The notes: generated by a model not told the origin, from the sequence alone. A stretch of 64,000 bases of DNA from Channallabes apus (GCA_030522415.1 CM060107.1:3398847-3462846); one strand, 5' to 3'; positions 34,041 through 44,742 are shown, numbered from the stretch's first letter. Made by a program: numbers and translations.

Positions 34041-34096
<56 letters not shown>
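33869..34096. repeat. GC-rich palindrome between (GT)n and (AC)n
   Basis: (GT)n at 33865-33884 is followed by GGCGGGGCGTCG (33888-33899), GCTGATCAGTGT (about 33902-33913) and GTAAAGTA. The inverted copies run to CGACGCCCCGCC (about 33948-33959). About 85 bp later comes (AC)n at 34043-34095. The palindrome could extrude as a long hairpin. Confidence 0.88.
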
Positions 34097-34098
<2 letters not shown>

Positions 34099-34138
34099 AA
34101 ATATATTCGTGTTTAATTAAATTCTTAAATCATCGTGT

Positions 34139-34920
34139 TCACCATTCACTGAAAAAAAGAACTTGTAAGATTTACTTGATAAAATCCTCGTAACAATTTG
34201 GACACATAGATTTTAAGTAAATTTTATTGCTCCAATATTAAGGTTGAATCCCATTTCAACCCCTTCCCCCTACCATTGCACTTGGCGCGTTCACGTGCAG
34301 GGGTAGAGGTGTCTCATTTCTCTTTTGGTTGGAGGTGTAGGGGGAGGGGGAAGGGCCACATAGCCCTCCAAATGAAGATTTTTCGGGACCTCACTTCAAA
34401 CGAAGGGCTAAGCGAAATTTTCAACATGGCTGCTCACTCGAGCAAGCAGAGACATAAATGTTAATGTTTACCATTAATAAAGATTTTTATGACAAGTTTT
34501 CATTATATGTATATTACCTCTAGTCTTGTGTTTGTGTTTATGGTGATGTTCTGTAAAGAAACGTTTGCAAAAAAATCGCTAAAGTTTGCTAGCGGATAGT
34601 ACAGATTGCACGATATTACAAATATATATTTTATGTCACATACACTTTACTGCATGCTACAAACAAATATGAAAGTTCAGTAGCACGGCTGTTTGCTGAG
34701 CATTTGATAACGCATTGTTTGTTTAGCTTACGGCCATATGTGTACATGTAAATGAACGGTGCTTACACTATTCTTACTTATTGCAACGTGACCACAGTTT
34801 TGTAATTTATATTATAGGGACGGCTGAGGAAACCCGAAGGCTCATCCGTGTTCGTGGTGAAAATGAGCAACTTTTTTAAAAATCGAAATACGGCGCAAAA
34901 AAAACTTTGGGAGTGAGTAA
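34139..34920 (+). mobile_element. DNA-transposon-like relic with Myb/SANT-like exon
   Basis: The block ATCCCATTTCAACCCCTTCC through TTGGAGGTGTAGGGGGAGGG looks like the start of a repeated fish element. An ATG in ACATGGCTGCTCACTCGAGC (34424) and the relic exon at 34818 follow. Termini are not defined. Confidence 0.4.
34818..34912 (+). pseudogene. Relic exon, Myb/SANT (trihelix-like) DNA-binding domain
   Basis: The exon lies between ...TTATATTATAG and GTGAGTAATC. It reads TAEETRRLIRVRGENEQLF, then a TAA stop (34877-34879), then KSKYGAKK. The W/T-E-E-T...L..R..NE..F pattern is that of Myb/SANT-like domains linked to fish DNA transposons. The stop makes it non-functional. Confidence 0.5.
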
Positions 34921-35433
34921 TCTCTCTCTTATTGGAATGTGTGATAAACATCGGCATGTCCTCTGACGTAACATTAGGAACATCTTTCATAAATCACACA
35001 ACTAAAATATAATTAAACAGTTTATTCACCAACATTACCAAATATTTGTGACATTCACAGTCTAGATACAAGTTGTCTTTTTAATAAAAGTGCATTCAGC
35101 TAAATTTTGCATCCATAGAAACAACTGCACGGCACCAGGGCCTGAAATACTTGTTTTAAACAAAATTGTGTAAAATAATTATAATAATAATAAATAAATA
35201 AAATACAGCATTCATTTAGAAATAAAATACAGCAGAAAATACATTAAACAAACTGTAGAATAAACGTTAAAACTTAATAGCCCTCTGAAGCAGTGAAGTT
35301 GCAACATTCAAATTAGCACTCTGGACTAGTGCACTTCAAAGTATGCCATTGAAACCATAACGCATTAAAACATTTTAAGCTGAACATGTAAACACAACAT
35401 GTAATACCTTGTAGTCAAGCCAAATCAAATGTT
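34921..35433. other. AT-rich, no gene recognised
   Basis: No domain, RNA or repeat boundary is seen. Confidence 0.5.
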
Positions 35434-35676
35434 TTAAGATGATAACTTCATCTTTAAAGCTTGCACTTTTGGTGATAGCTTAATCCCATCAAGTTCTAGA
35501 AGCACTTTCTGAAAATAGCTCAAATGTGTAGCGCAGTGCTCGGAGCTATTGCCACATTCTTGCAAAATTTCCTCTCCTTCAAGGATTATGGATACACGAA
35601 CCGGTTCTTCCCCTTCAACAGCACGGACGACAAGGATTTTAAGAAGGTGCATACTGGCATCACTTCGTCTGTCCCC
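35434..35676 (-). pseudogene. C-terminal exon relic of a repeated teleost protein family
   Basis: Acceptor TTTTATGCAG precedes an open exon (GDRRSDASMHLLKILVVRAV ... ILEGEEILQECGNSSEHC ... YFQKVLLELDGIKLSPKVQA) that ends at the stop 35434-35436. From memory this resembles the C-terminus of multi-copy SAMD3-like fish proteins. The CATHLSYF junction looks as though a short internal piece is deleted. It is on the same strand as the five-exon gene at 39.6-41.8 kb and 3.9 kb downstream, so it could be that gene's last exon, though nothing in the sequence proves the link. Confidence 0.4.
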
Positions 35677-35682
35677 CTGCAT

Positions 35683-36808
35683 AAAATGTACAAGAAAATA
35701 AATAATTTATTTTGAGAAACAAAAAAAAAATCTGAATTGCTTCAACCTGTGCTGACTTCATTTCACAGAGAAAAAAATAAAAATAATTGATAAAAAATAA
35801 CCATCACTTCATATACTTCATAAACTTGGGTTAAATTGCTTTAGCAATAATCTTGCATCAATACAACATTGTAAAACATGGCATGAGATGGCTACACTCC
35901 ATAGATTACTCTGCACCTTTACAGTGTCAGGAAATCCTATGATGAATGCTGAGTTTGTATTTAAAGGGTTAGTCCAAACATGAAAATTTGTTCAATAATT
36001 ACTCAGATTTATATATTCATTTGCATTTATATGCTTCTGTCCAATGCAACAAACACTATATTCAAGGTATTAATAAATTGTATAATTAATAAGAAATGTC
36101 TCATGTCTCATCTTTACGCTTTGTTTCTGTGAAAATATTTACATTGTATCATTACATAATCTTTTATTCGTACAACTACATTTAGGCATTTCTTCATCTT
36201 TTGTAAGTTTTGCCTTTATCCAAAGCAAATTACAAAGAGGAAGGCATCAAGCATGTCAAGCAGTGCTACTAACACAAAGTTTCTGACACCGTTAGAAAAA
36301 TACAAGCTAGAACAGAGAGGGATTAAGGAAAAAGTGAGAAGCAAGAATCATGTGTGGAAAGATTAAGCATGCAGGGTCCAGGGATTAAAGTGAAAAAAAA
36401 TCTTCTGACTGAACTTTTTTCAGGCCGAGCCATATTCCTTTAACAAACACTTTATTTAAATAGTCGAGACCAATAGCGGTTAGGGGAGATTAAACCGCTT
36501 TAATATTGCCAGTTTGCATATTTTAAAAGCTATTTGTAATATTTGAAAAAAATATATACCTTGACAAATAATCAACCATCTACCACATATCTTTTCAGTG
36601 CATGTTTTTATTTATCTTATAACACCAAACAATGTTTTGTGAAACTCTTAATAATTAACAGAAAAAAGTAATAGCACCACCATTAAATTCCAAAAAGTGC
36701 TTTTTCAGTGCATGGTTTATGTATCTTCGTTTTCAGATTAAATGACAAATCGAATTTCCAGTAAGCAGCAATGCCATGTATGTAATGCCAGGATGTACCT
36801 CTCTATTA
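35683..36808. other. No gene recognised; short common fish repeat trace
   Basis: GCCTTTATCCAAAGCAAATT near 36211 is a fragment of a common teleost repeat. Otherwise the sequence is AT-rich and non-coding. Confidence 0.5.
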
Positions 36809-37541
36809 GGCTACGTTTACACTGCAGGTCTCGATGCTTAATTCCGATTTGTTGCCTGTATCTGATTTTTTTGACCGTCTGTTTACATGTTCTTTTAACT
36901 ATGACTCATATCCGATTCACGTGTTTACACTCGCCATACCATCTGAAACATTGCGCATACTTAAAGGGAGGTTCTTGCGCTACACACTAGCCAAGAAAGA
37001 TGAAGGTGAAATATGCTTAACGCTATCTCTGCTATATATGCAAAGTTCCCGCACCACGGTTTTAAAACGGAGGAGGAGAAAAAAACGCCATAATTGCCGC
37101 CTGCGCATATGCTTTATTCACCAAATACTGATTTAATGTTATTTAGCCCAAATAAGCATTAACACAAGGCGGGGTGTGTGTGTGGGGGGGGGAGGTCTTT
37201 TCCTCTTCCATGTCACCTGCGATGTTGTAATTCCACACGCTCTTCCACCGGAGAATAACATTACGTCATTAAACCGCGAAGAAGTCGCAGTTTTAATGAC
37301 GTACAGAACACAACGACTCAGGACATCCGATCTGTCTGTTTACACGACAGTCACATTAGCACATATCTGATTTATATCCGATTTATTTCCACATATGAAG
37401 GAGGCCTGAAACCGATCTCGAAATATCGGAATGCATGCGTTTTTTTCCTGTTTACACGGACATAGAACATATCCGATATGTGTCACATATGAGCAAAAAA
37501 TCGGAATTGGGTCACATTTACCTGACAGTGTAAACGTAGCC
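36809..37541. mobile_element. Non-autonomous DNA transposon, GGCTACGTTTACACTG termini
   Basis: GGCTACGTTTACACTGCAGG is inverted at the right end (...CCTGACAGTGTAAACGTAGCC). Sub-terminal repeats of ATCCGAT, TTCCGAT and GTTTACAC lie on both sides. There is no transposase. The target duplication is unclear, so the superfamily is not assigned. Confidence 0.75.
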
Positions 37542-37544
37542 TTT

Positions 37545-38850
37545 GACAACTGATTGCATTAAATTAACTAGTGGTTGTGAGACTGTGAGCGACAGGTCAT
37601 GCTCCGCTATGAAAGAACATAGGCGCACTTTTACATCGCGCACACGGTCGGCCACAGATGTGTGAATCTCCGTTGTGGTTCTTGTCGCAGCAGACAGGGA
37701 GCATGTGTACTGTTAGAGCACGAACCGCAGCATTGTGACGAGCTGCTGACTGATGGCGAACTCGCACTTTGTTTTGCCATTATTGCCATATTGAAGTTTC
37801 CTGTGGCATACTGTGCAGAGACACCTACCTGGATGTTTGATTTTTTTTAGTCCACGAACTAAAAGGCTTGCCATTCTCCCCAATTTCGCTAAGCCAAGCC
37901 CATCTCCATTTATTTATTTACACTTTTATCAATCTCCGAAATATCGGAGCCTTCCTGCATTAAGTGTGTCCATGCTATCTTAAATATAGTTATACCTCAG
38001 CCTGACATGTAGTTCTTCAAAACTAAACCAAAACCCGGAGTGGATCCATACCGGAGTGATAACAAAACGCTTAGAGTGGAGAGAGGAACGTGCAGTCGCT
38101 CCACTCCAGGCTTTGATCACATCCTCCTCAGCAGGCTGAATACACTGTCTTTCCTTAATTTAACACCCATGTAAGCCTATATATACACAGCATTAAAATT
38201 ATGAAAAGTGAATTTTAAACATTAAGGACAGGCGGAACAGTGTGATTGACGGAAATCCGTCGTAACGACGGAGAACTTTAATCCCTGAGGGTCACAGGAT
38301 GACTCTACTTATTTTTATTGTCTTCAATGCGATTTAGACAAATTAGAGCTGCTGTCAATACTGTATGAACATATGTACAGGTTCTTTACAGTTGAAATTT
38401 AACTTGTAACTTATTAACACGCCGTTTTCACGACTTGTGGGGGTAAGAAACACACATCTCGGTGTATTAATCCGCGTGCTCGGTTCGTTATTTATTTATT
38501 TATGAATCTCCACACTATTAAAAACTGAAATATTGCTAATTGTAAGTCCTGAGATTAAGATGAACATTAATTGGGAGTCATGAAAGCGAGAATCACATCC
38601 AAAAAAGAAAGCTAAACTTACCTCGAACACGACAAACTCCAGCTGCAGCCACGCTGTGTTGTAGCTCCGTGATGATCCACAACCGACTGATACACAGCGC
38701 GGGCACAGCGTCTCCAAACACGCATGCGCGGTTTAATTTGGACACATTTTCGGCTTCAGTAGACACTCAATACTTCAGACTGAAACACGACTGCCCCCTA
38801 CAGGTATGGAGGGCATTTTCACAGCTTCCCGCATGCTGCCGCGCAAAGCC
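37545..38850. other. No gene recognised
   Basis: Mixed composition with short frames only. A small hairpin TCCGTCGTAACGACGGA lies near 38267. Confidence 0.5.
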
Positions 38851-38857
38851 GGCAAAA

Positions 38858-39583
38858 AAAAACTAAACAGATCTAACAGATGAGGACTCAGATTAATGTG
38901 CAAAAAATATTTAATAAAACTATATAAGTCTACGTAGCCTTTATAAGACTCTATCTTAAGCACACTTAAAACATTTTATTTAGTTTTAAAATAAAACAAT
39001 TTTAAAACATCATCACTCGGGATTTGAACCGGGGCTTTGAAGATCTCTGGCCGAGTGTTCTAACCGCTACACCAAGCGGCCACTTAGAGACAATGCACAC
39101 CAGAGACGTTAATAAGCCACTCGACTTCTTTGAAAGCAAGCGTACTTCTTTGATAAGTGACGAAGTAAGCCTGTTATAATAATAACTTGGTGTTATTTGA
39201 TCTTATTGGTTTATAAATTTATATTTAAATAAATAGTAAACTTGGCCGATTTCGTTATAATTTTGTTTGATGAGTGGGGCTTGAAAATTCTCTTGAAAAA
39301 TATGGTCATTTATTTCAGTTAATAAATCTACTCATTTTACTCATAATAAATTTACTCATTATTGTACAGTACACATTAATAGCTCTGGTTCAGATTTTTC
39401 ATGTTTGTTGTGGAAATTACCATCACTGTTGTATTTACTGCGATGAATGAAAATGTCACTTTGCGCCACCTGGCGGCCATTTTACGAATGACTTTGAAAT
39501 GCAACTGATTTATTTTGGCCGCTGTTGCCTTTAAACGGCGGTATACGCGGCGAGATCGCCATTCCAATTTTGTAACCACTGTA
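38858..39583 (-). repeat. tRNA-headed repeat family R, copy R2
   Basis: Minus-strand copy. Its terminus TACAGTGGTTACAAAATTGG ends at 39583, a few bases after exon 5 of the FGKYKG gene. The tRNA-like segment is at about 39010-39081. It shares 39230-39583 with R3 but not with R1. Confidence 0.7.
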
Positions 39584-39588
39584 GAAAC

Positions 39589-41803
39589 CTCTTTCAGGTC
39601 CTGATCCTGATGGCTGTTGGTCTCTGGCTGTCGATGATGTCAGTGGCGTAGCAGAAGCAGGAGCTGGGGGAAACAGAAAAATACAAATAAAATAAAGACT
39701 ACAAAGCATGCACACTTTATAATAGACATACAGATCTGTGACTGTTTTTAATTTAAAATGCATGTTTACTCACAGCTCTGCACAGACAGTTTGGAAGGTG
39801 ATATACTGAGCATTGCTCTCTCCAGCTCTTCATCTTCATCCATCACTGTGGTGCAGACATAAAAGTTGACCACTGAAGTTATCTAAGTTTAATCTATTTG
39901 ATGCATCAAAACAGTTTTATTTTATCTTATATGTCTTTGGGAAAAATAAAAGAAAACTGAGACCCACCCATAACTTGAGCAGGAGCAAGTGAGGTCGGAG
40001 AGGTTGAAGGTTTTTTCCTTTGCAGGTACTGTTGTAACTTGTGCATCTTTGTCCCTGGTACACAGCTTTTCTTGAGAATAAAGGCTGCATAGCCATCGTC
40101 CCTGCTGTCCCAAATCTCTCGCCAAGTGGTGTTGGCACGAGAGCCAAAACCAACCAGCTGGTCATCTTTTGATGCTGTTGTTGCAACAGGGTTTTTTTTT
40201 AACTCGTAGTCAAGAAGAGACTGAATTTCGTCAAAACTAAGCGCATAACTCAGAAATGACAGTAGGCTGTCTTTGCTATGCCCTTCTGCCATAAAGACTC
40301 CGATAGCCTCTTCTTTCTCCCGATTCTTTATGAGGTATATGGTATACCCCATGTCATTCTCAAGCAGCCAGTGGAAGGACTTCCCTTTATATTTCCCAAA
40401 CTGCAGGATGTATTGTCCAAGCACCTCTGCCTTATCTGAAACATCCCCCCCTCTCTGACTGACTACGGTGAGGGCGTTTTGCCTGACGCGCTCCTCCTTC
40501 ATAGGTGCAGACCTGTCCTGTAGAGATGGGTCGTCTTTTATCCGTCTGGCTGCACTGGTCGGATCTTGATGGAGATAGCCAAGTGGTCCCTTGCGAAAAC
40601 TCACACTGACTCTCCCAGTGAAAAAACTCGTTTGTGCATTTTGCCTGTTATGAAGAATTTTTTTTTAAATTCAAGTATCATTTTGATACACACTCAATGA
40701 CACACTCAATGGACTGCAGGGATTATGAAGATTAAATATCAGCATCAGCACTGTTTTTTATGGTCTACACTTTCTAATTCTAATTCTAATTCTGACACTG
40801 GCATGAAAATACCACAGACATGGGAACTATAGACAAAAACTATACATTTTATATAATGCAGTTGAACTTAATGTGTACCCTTCTATTCTGGTGTTCTCAG
40901 ACCATAAACAGTTAAAAAAATGCATATTTATTTTCATATAACAGCATATAATGTTTTTATAGTACCCTGATACTTATTCGCCAATATAGTACATGTACCA
41001 CCTGATGGTTTACCTGTTGTGATCACCCCCCCCAAAAGATAATATACAATATTCTGGGGAATAGCATGGTACTTATTGGGTAATAACATTCCTTATGGAA
41101 TAACACAGTATAGATAAATGTAACAGAAAGAAATTTAGCGGTTGTATCCCGTAGTTTTTTTTCATATTTAAACGAACTTTAAATAAATAAATGCTCATGT
41201 CATTTCACTTAGGTGATTAAAATGCATCCCGAAAACAGTATACAGTATATAGACGTGAACACAAGCACAGTCAGTAAATGATGAAGGCAAGCGATAAACA
41301 CTGCAAAAAATATTTAGTTTAAATAGTGACAACGAGGAAAACTCTTTAGAAAGAGATGAAATGAAGTAAATTTATCTGTTCGTGTCCTGTATAAGTTCAA
41401 TTTAAAAAAGAAGAAAAAAAAAGCTTACCGATTAGCAGTACACGCCTTCTCGAGTACACAGTGTCCCAGTTTCAGGCCCGCACACGATAAACTCTGGGAA
41501 AAAAATATTTATAGCGAGCTACAACGAGGAGAACTCTTTAGAAAGAAATTAAATAAATTAAATTTATCTGTTCGTGTCCTGTATAAGTTTAATGAAAATA
41601 AAATAAAAATCAGATTAGCAGCACACACCCTCTGTCCCAGTTGCTGGCTCGCTCACTGCAAAAAAACAAAACCGTTATAGCGACGCCGAGGCGAACTCTT
41701 TAGAAGGAGCTGAGATAATGTATATTTATCTGTCCGTGTCTTGTTTAAGGTTTTAATTATAAAAAAATCCCCTTACCGATTGATTAGCACATCTGTGTCG
41801 CAT
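39589..41803 (-). CDS. Five-exon candidate gene with FGKYKG motif
   Basis: I do not recognise a named gene. Exons on the minus strand are: 41803-41777 (ATG, MRHRCANQS, phase 0, donor GTAAGG); 41493-41429 (acceptor TTTTTTTCCCAG, phase 2, GTAAGC); 40644-39968 (acceptor CTTCATAACAG, phase 1, GTGGGT); 39845-39774 (CACCACAG, phase 1, GTGAGT); 39663-39589 (TTTCCCCCAG, weak GTTTCT). All phases agree. Exon 2 is Cys-rich (C..LKLGHC....C). Exon 3 carries GQYILQFGKYKGKSFHWLL and EAIGVFMAEGHSKDSLLSF; the former is like the C-terminal motif of exonuclease-X-related proteins (DUF3820 type). Exon 4 is acidic. Repeat R2 starts within a few bases of exon 5, so the 3' part is displaced or lost. It could be a host gene or a domesticated or transposon-borne gene. 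Confidence 0.55.
40650..41329 (-). other. Intron of the FGKYKG gene, AT-rich
   Basis: No further exon is seen. 41085-41330 has a diverged counterpart at about 54840-55025 on the far side of the tRNA array. Confidence 0.5.
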
Positions 41804-41830
41804 CCACACCGTCTCTCTGTCTCCGTCTCT
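41330..41830 (-). repeat. Tandem about 180-bp repeats carrying exon copies
   Basis: Three units share AGAACTCTTTAGAAAG and TTATCTGTTCGTGTCCTGTA near 41340, 41525 and 41695. Each carries a minus-strand exon-like end: AATCG|GTAAGC at 41429, AATCT|GATTTT near 41611 (donor lost) and AATCG|GTAAGG at 41777. A fourth, diverged unit lies at about 55030-55130 (ATCATCG|GTAAGT at 55125). Confidence 0.75.
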
Positions 41831-41990
41831 CTGGCTCAGTTTCTGGCTCAACCAATCAGCATCTGTCTCAGTTCCTGGCTCGACCAATCAGACAGACCTC
41901 AACCAGGTGAGACACGCACGACGCCAGCGAGACGCGCAGCGGCCGAAAGCATAATTACATCCGTAGTGGTTTTAGCACTACCATTGAAAA
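41804..41990 (-). promoter_or_regulatory. CCAAT-rich promoter-like region of the FGKYKG gene
   Basis: Two ACCAATCAG boxes (near 41849 and 41884) lie upstream of the ATG on the minus strand, with TCCGTAGTGGTTTTAGCACT near 41960. The same elements recur three times at 55185-55510. There is no TATA. Confidence 0.45.
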
Positions 41991-42177
41991 TGTCACTTTG
42001 CCTGCGTATCTCGACCAGACACAGTGAAACAAAACACAATTCAAATGATTTTTCAATACTCCACTGTTTCTTTGTTATGTTGGACTAATATCCAAAAATT
42101 GTCACAATTTTATGAATTAATATATAAACGTCACAATTAGAAAGAAAAAAAAAAGTTGTTTCAACAGCTGCATTGTA

Positions 42178-42249
42178 TCCTCGTTAGTATAGTGGACAGT
42201 ATCTCCGTCTGTCACGCGGAAGACCCGGCTTCCATTCCCCGACGGGCAG
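42178..42249 (+). tRNA. tRNA-Asp(GTC) array copy 1, likely pseudo
   Basis: T loop TTCCATT spoils the B box; the 3' end reads GGGCAG; G-T pair in the anticodon stem. Confidence 0.6.
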
Positions 42250-42380
42250 GAGCAGAACCTTTTCGTCAACGCAAGGTAAAAAACACACTACGAACGAGAT
42301 CGTTCAATTCTGACGAAAAATGCAATTCAGTACTTAGAAAGATAAAAAAAAAAAAAAAATGGTGGTATTCCTGCATTGTA

Positions 42381-42452
42381 TCCTTGTTAGTATAGTGGAC
42401 AGTATCTCCGTCTGTCACGCGGAAGACCGGGGTTCGATTCCTCGACGGGGAA
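42381..42452 (+). tRNA. tRNA-Asp(GTC) array copy 2
   Basis: Starts TCCTTG; T stem CCTCG; ends GGGGAA. Confidence 0.65.
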
Positions 42453-42575
42453 GAGCAGAACCTTTTCGTTAACGCAAGATAAAAAACACACCACGAACGT
42501 GATCGTTCAATGCTGATGTAAAATGCAATTCAGTAGTTAGAAAGAAAAAAAAATTGTTTGAATTCCTACATTGTA

Positions 42576-42647
42576 TCCTCGTTAGTATAGTGGACAGTAT
42601 CTCCGCCTGTCACGCGTAAGACCGGGGTTCGATTCCCTGACGGGGAG
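42576..42647 (+). tRNA. tRNA-Asp(GTC) array copy 3
   Basis: Anticodon stem closes with GCGTA (mismatch); T stem CCCTG; the terminator is reduced to TTT. Confidence 0.65.
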
Positions 42648-42772
42648 GAGCAGAAACTTTCCTCAACGCAAGATAATGAACACACCACGAACGTGATCGT
42701 TCAATGCTGATGAAAAATGCAATTCAGTGCTTAGAAAGAAAAAAAAAAAGTTGTTTCAACAGATGCATTGTA

Positions 42773-42844
42773 TCCTCGTTAGTATAGTGGACAGTATCTC
42801 CGCCTGTCACGCGGAAGACCGGGGTTCGATTCCCCGACGGGGAG
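42773..42844 (+). tRNA. tRNA-Asp(GTC) array copy 4, consensus
   Basis: Identical to the array consensus, all stems paired, both boxes intact; the downstream T-run is split (GCCATTTCG). Confidence 0.9.
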
Positions 42845-42966
42845 GAGTAGAGCCATTTCGTCAACGCAAGATAATGAACACACCACGAACGTGATCGTTC
42901 AATGCTGATGAAAAATGCAATTCAGTACTTAGAAGGAAAAAAAATAGTTTGAACTCTTACACTGTA

Positions 42967-43038
42967 TCCTCGTTAGTATAGTGGACAGTATCTCCACCTG
43001 TCACGCGGAAGACCGGGGTTCGTTTCCCCGACGGGGAG
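42967..43038 (+). tRNA. tRNA-Asp(GTC) array copy 5
   Basis: CCACC in the anticodon stem (mismatch) and T loop TTCGTTT. Confidence 0.6.
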
Positions 43039-43163
43039 GAGCAGAACCTTTTCGTCAATGCAAGATAAAAAACACACCACGAACGTGATCATTCATTCCT
43101 GATGAAAAATGCAATTCAGTAATTAGAAAGAAAAAAAAAAGTTGTTTGAATTCTTATATTGTA

Positions 43164-43235
43164 TCCTCGTTAGTATAGTGGACAGTATCTCCGTCTGTCA
43201 CGCGGAAGACCGGGGTTCGATTCCCCGACGGGGAG
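43164..43235 (+). tRNA. tRNA-Asp(GTC) array copy 6
   Basis: Consensus except one G-U pair in the anticodon stem (CCGTCTGTC). Confidence 0.87.
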
Positions 43236-43357
43236 GAGCAGAGCCTTTTCTCAACGCAAGATAATGAACACACCACGAACGTGATCGTTCAATGCTGATG
43301 TAAAATGCAATTCAGTACTTAGAAAGAAAAAAAAATTGTTTGAGTTCCTACATTGTA

Positions 43358-43429
43358 TCCTCGTTAGTATAGTGGACAGTATCTCTGCCTGTCACGTGGA
43401 AGACTGTGGTTCGATTACTCGACGGGGAG
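43358..43429 (+). tRNA. tRNA-Asp(GTC) array copy 7, degenerate
   Basis: Anticodon stem TCTGC/GTGGA; T stem broken (TGTGG against ACTCG). Confidence 0.55.
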
Positions 43430-43556
43430 GAGCAGAGCCTTTTCATCAACACAAGATAGAAAACACACCACGAACGTGATCGTTCAATGCTGACGTAAAA
43501 TGCAATTCAGTACTTAGAAGGAAAAAAAAAATTAATTTTTGAATTCCTGCATTGTA

Positions 43557-43628
43557 TCCTCGTTAGTATAGTGGACAGTATCTCCGCCTGTCACGCGGAA
43601 GACCGAGGTTCCATTCCCCGACGGGGAG
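43557..43628 (+). tRNA. tRNA-Asp(GTC) array copy 8
   Basis: GAGG TTCCATT in the T arm spoils the B box; otherwise consensus. Confidence 0.6.
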
Positions 43629-43756
43629 GAGCAGAACCTTTTCGTCAACGCAAGATAAAAAACACACTACGAACGAGATCTTTCAATTCTGACGAAAAAT
43701 GCAATTCAGTACTTAGAAAGATAAAAAAAAAAAATTGGTGGAATTCCTGCATTGTA

Positions 43757-43828
43757 TCCTCGTTAGTATAGTAGACAGTATCTCCGCCTGTCACATGGAA
43801 GACCGGGATTCGATTCCCCGACGGGGAG
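43757..43828 (+). tRNA. tRNA-Asp(GTC) array copy 9
   Basis: AGTAGAC in the D loop, CACATGGA breaks the anticodon stem, B box GATTCGATTCC. Near-identical to copies 35, 50 and 64. Confidence 0.6.
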
Positions 43829-43956
43829 GAGCAGAACCTTTTCGTCAACGCAAGATAAAAATCACACTACGAACGAGATCGTTCAATTCTGACGAACAAT
43901 GCAACTCAGTACTTAGAAAGATTAAAAAAAAAATTTGATGGAATTCCTGCATTGTA

Positions 43957-44028
43957 TCCTCGTTAGTATAGTGGAAAGTATCTCCGCCTGTCACGCGGAA
44001 ACCCGAGGTTCGATTTCCCGACGGGGAG
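43957..44028 (+). tRNA. tRNA-Asp(GTC) array copy 10
   Basis: D loop GTGGAAAG; GCGGAAACCCGAGG after the anticodon; T stem TCCCG. Confidence 0.6.
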
Positions 44029-44153
44029 GAGCTGAACCTTTTCGTCAACGCAAGATAAAAAACACACCACGAACGTGATCGTTCAATGCTGACGAAAAAT
44101 GCAATTCAGTACTTAGAAAGAAAAAAAAAAGTTGTTTCAACAGCTGCATTGTA

Positions 44154-44225
44154 TCCTCGTTAGTATAGTGGACAGCATCTGCGCCTGTTACGGTGGAGAC
44201 CAAGGTTTGATTCCACGACGGGGAG
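44154..44225 (+). tRNA. Asp-type tRNA with GTT anticodon, array copy 11
   Basis: Loop CTGTTAC; anticodon stem TGCGC/GGTGG is mispaired; T loop TTTGATT; likely inactive. Confidence 0.5.
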
Positions 44226-44351
44226 GGGCAGAACCTTTTCCTCAACACAAGATAAAAAACACACCACGAACATGATCGTTCAATGCTCATGAAAAATGCA
44301 ATTCAATAATTAGAAAGAAAAAAAAAAAGTTGTTTGAATTCCTTCATTGTA

Positions 44352-44422
44352 TCCTCGTTAGTATAGTGGACAGTATCTCCGCCTGTCACGGGGAAGACTG
44401 GGTTCGATTCCCCGACGGGGAG
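44352..44422 (+). tRNA. tRNA-Asp(GTC) array copy 12, 71 nt
   Basis: One base is lost before the T arm (ACTGGGTTCG); anticodon stem ends GGGGA. Confidence 0.6.
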
Positions 44423-44546
44423 GAGCAGAACCTTTTCGTCAACACAAGATAAAAAACACACCACGAACGTGATCGTTCAATGCTGATGTAAAATGCAATT
44501 CAGTACTTAGAAAGAAAAAAAAAATTGTTTGAGTTCCTACATTGTA

Positions 44547-44617
44547 TCCTCGTTAGTATAGTGGACAGTATCTCTGCCTGTCACGTGGAAGACCGGGTTC
44601 GATTCCCCGACGGGGAG
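44547..44617 (+). tRNA. tRNA-Asp(GTC) array copy 13, 71 nt
   Basis: One base is lost (ACCGGGTTCG); anticodon stem TCTGC/GTGGA. Confidence 0.6.
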
Positions 44618-44742
44618 GAGCAGAACCTTTTCGTCAACGCAAGATAAAAAACACACCACGAACGGGATCGTTCAATGCTGATGATAAAATGCAATTCAGT
44701 ACTTAGAAGGAAAAAAAAAGTTGTTTCAACATCTGCATTATA

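Noticed and set aside
33806..34120. 104-codon frame
   Set aside because: It reads through a palindrome and two microsatellites. There is no coding signature.
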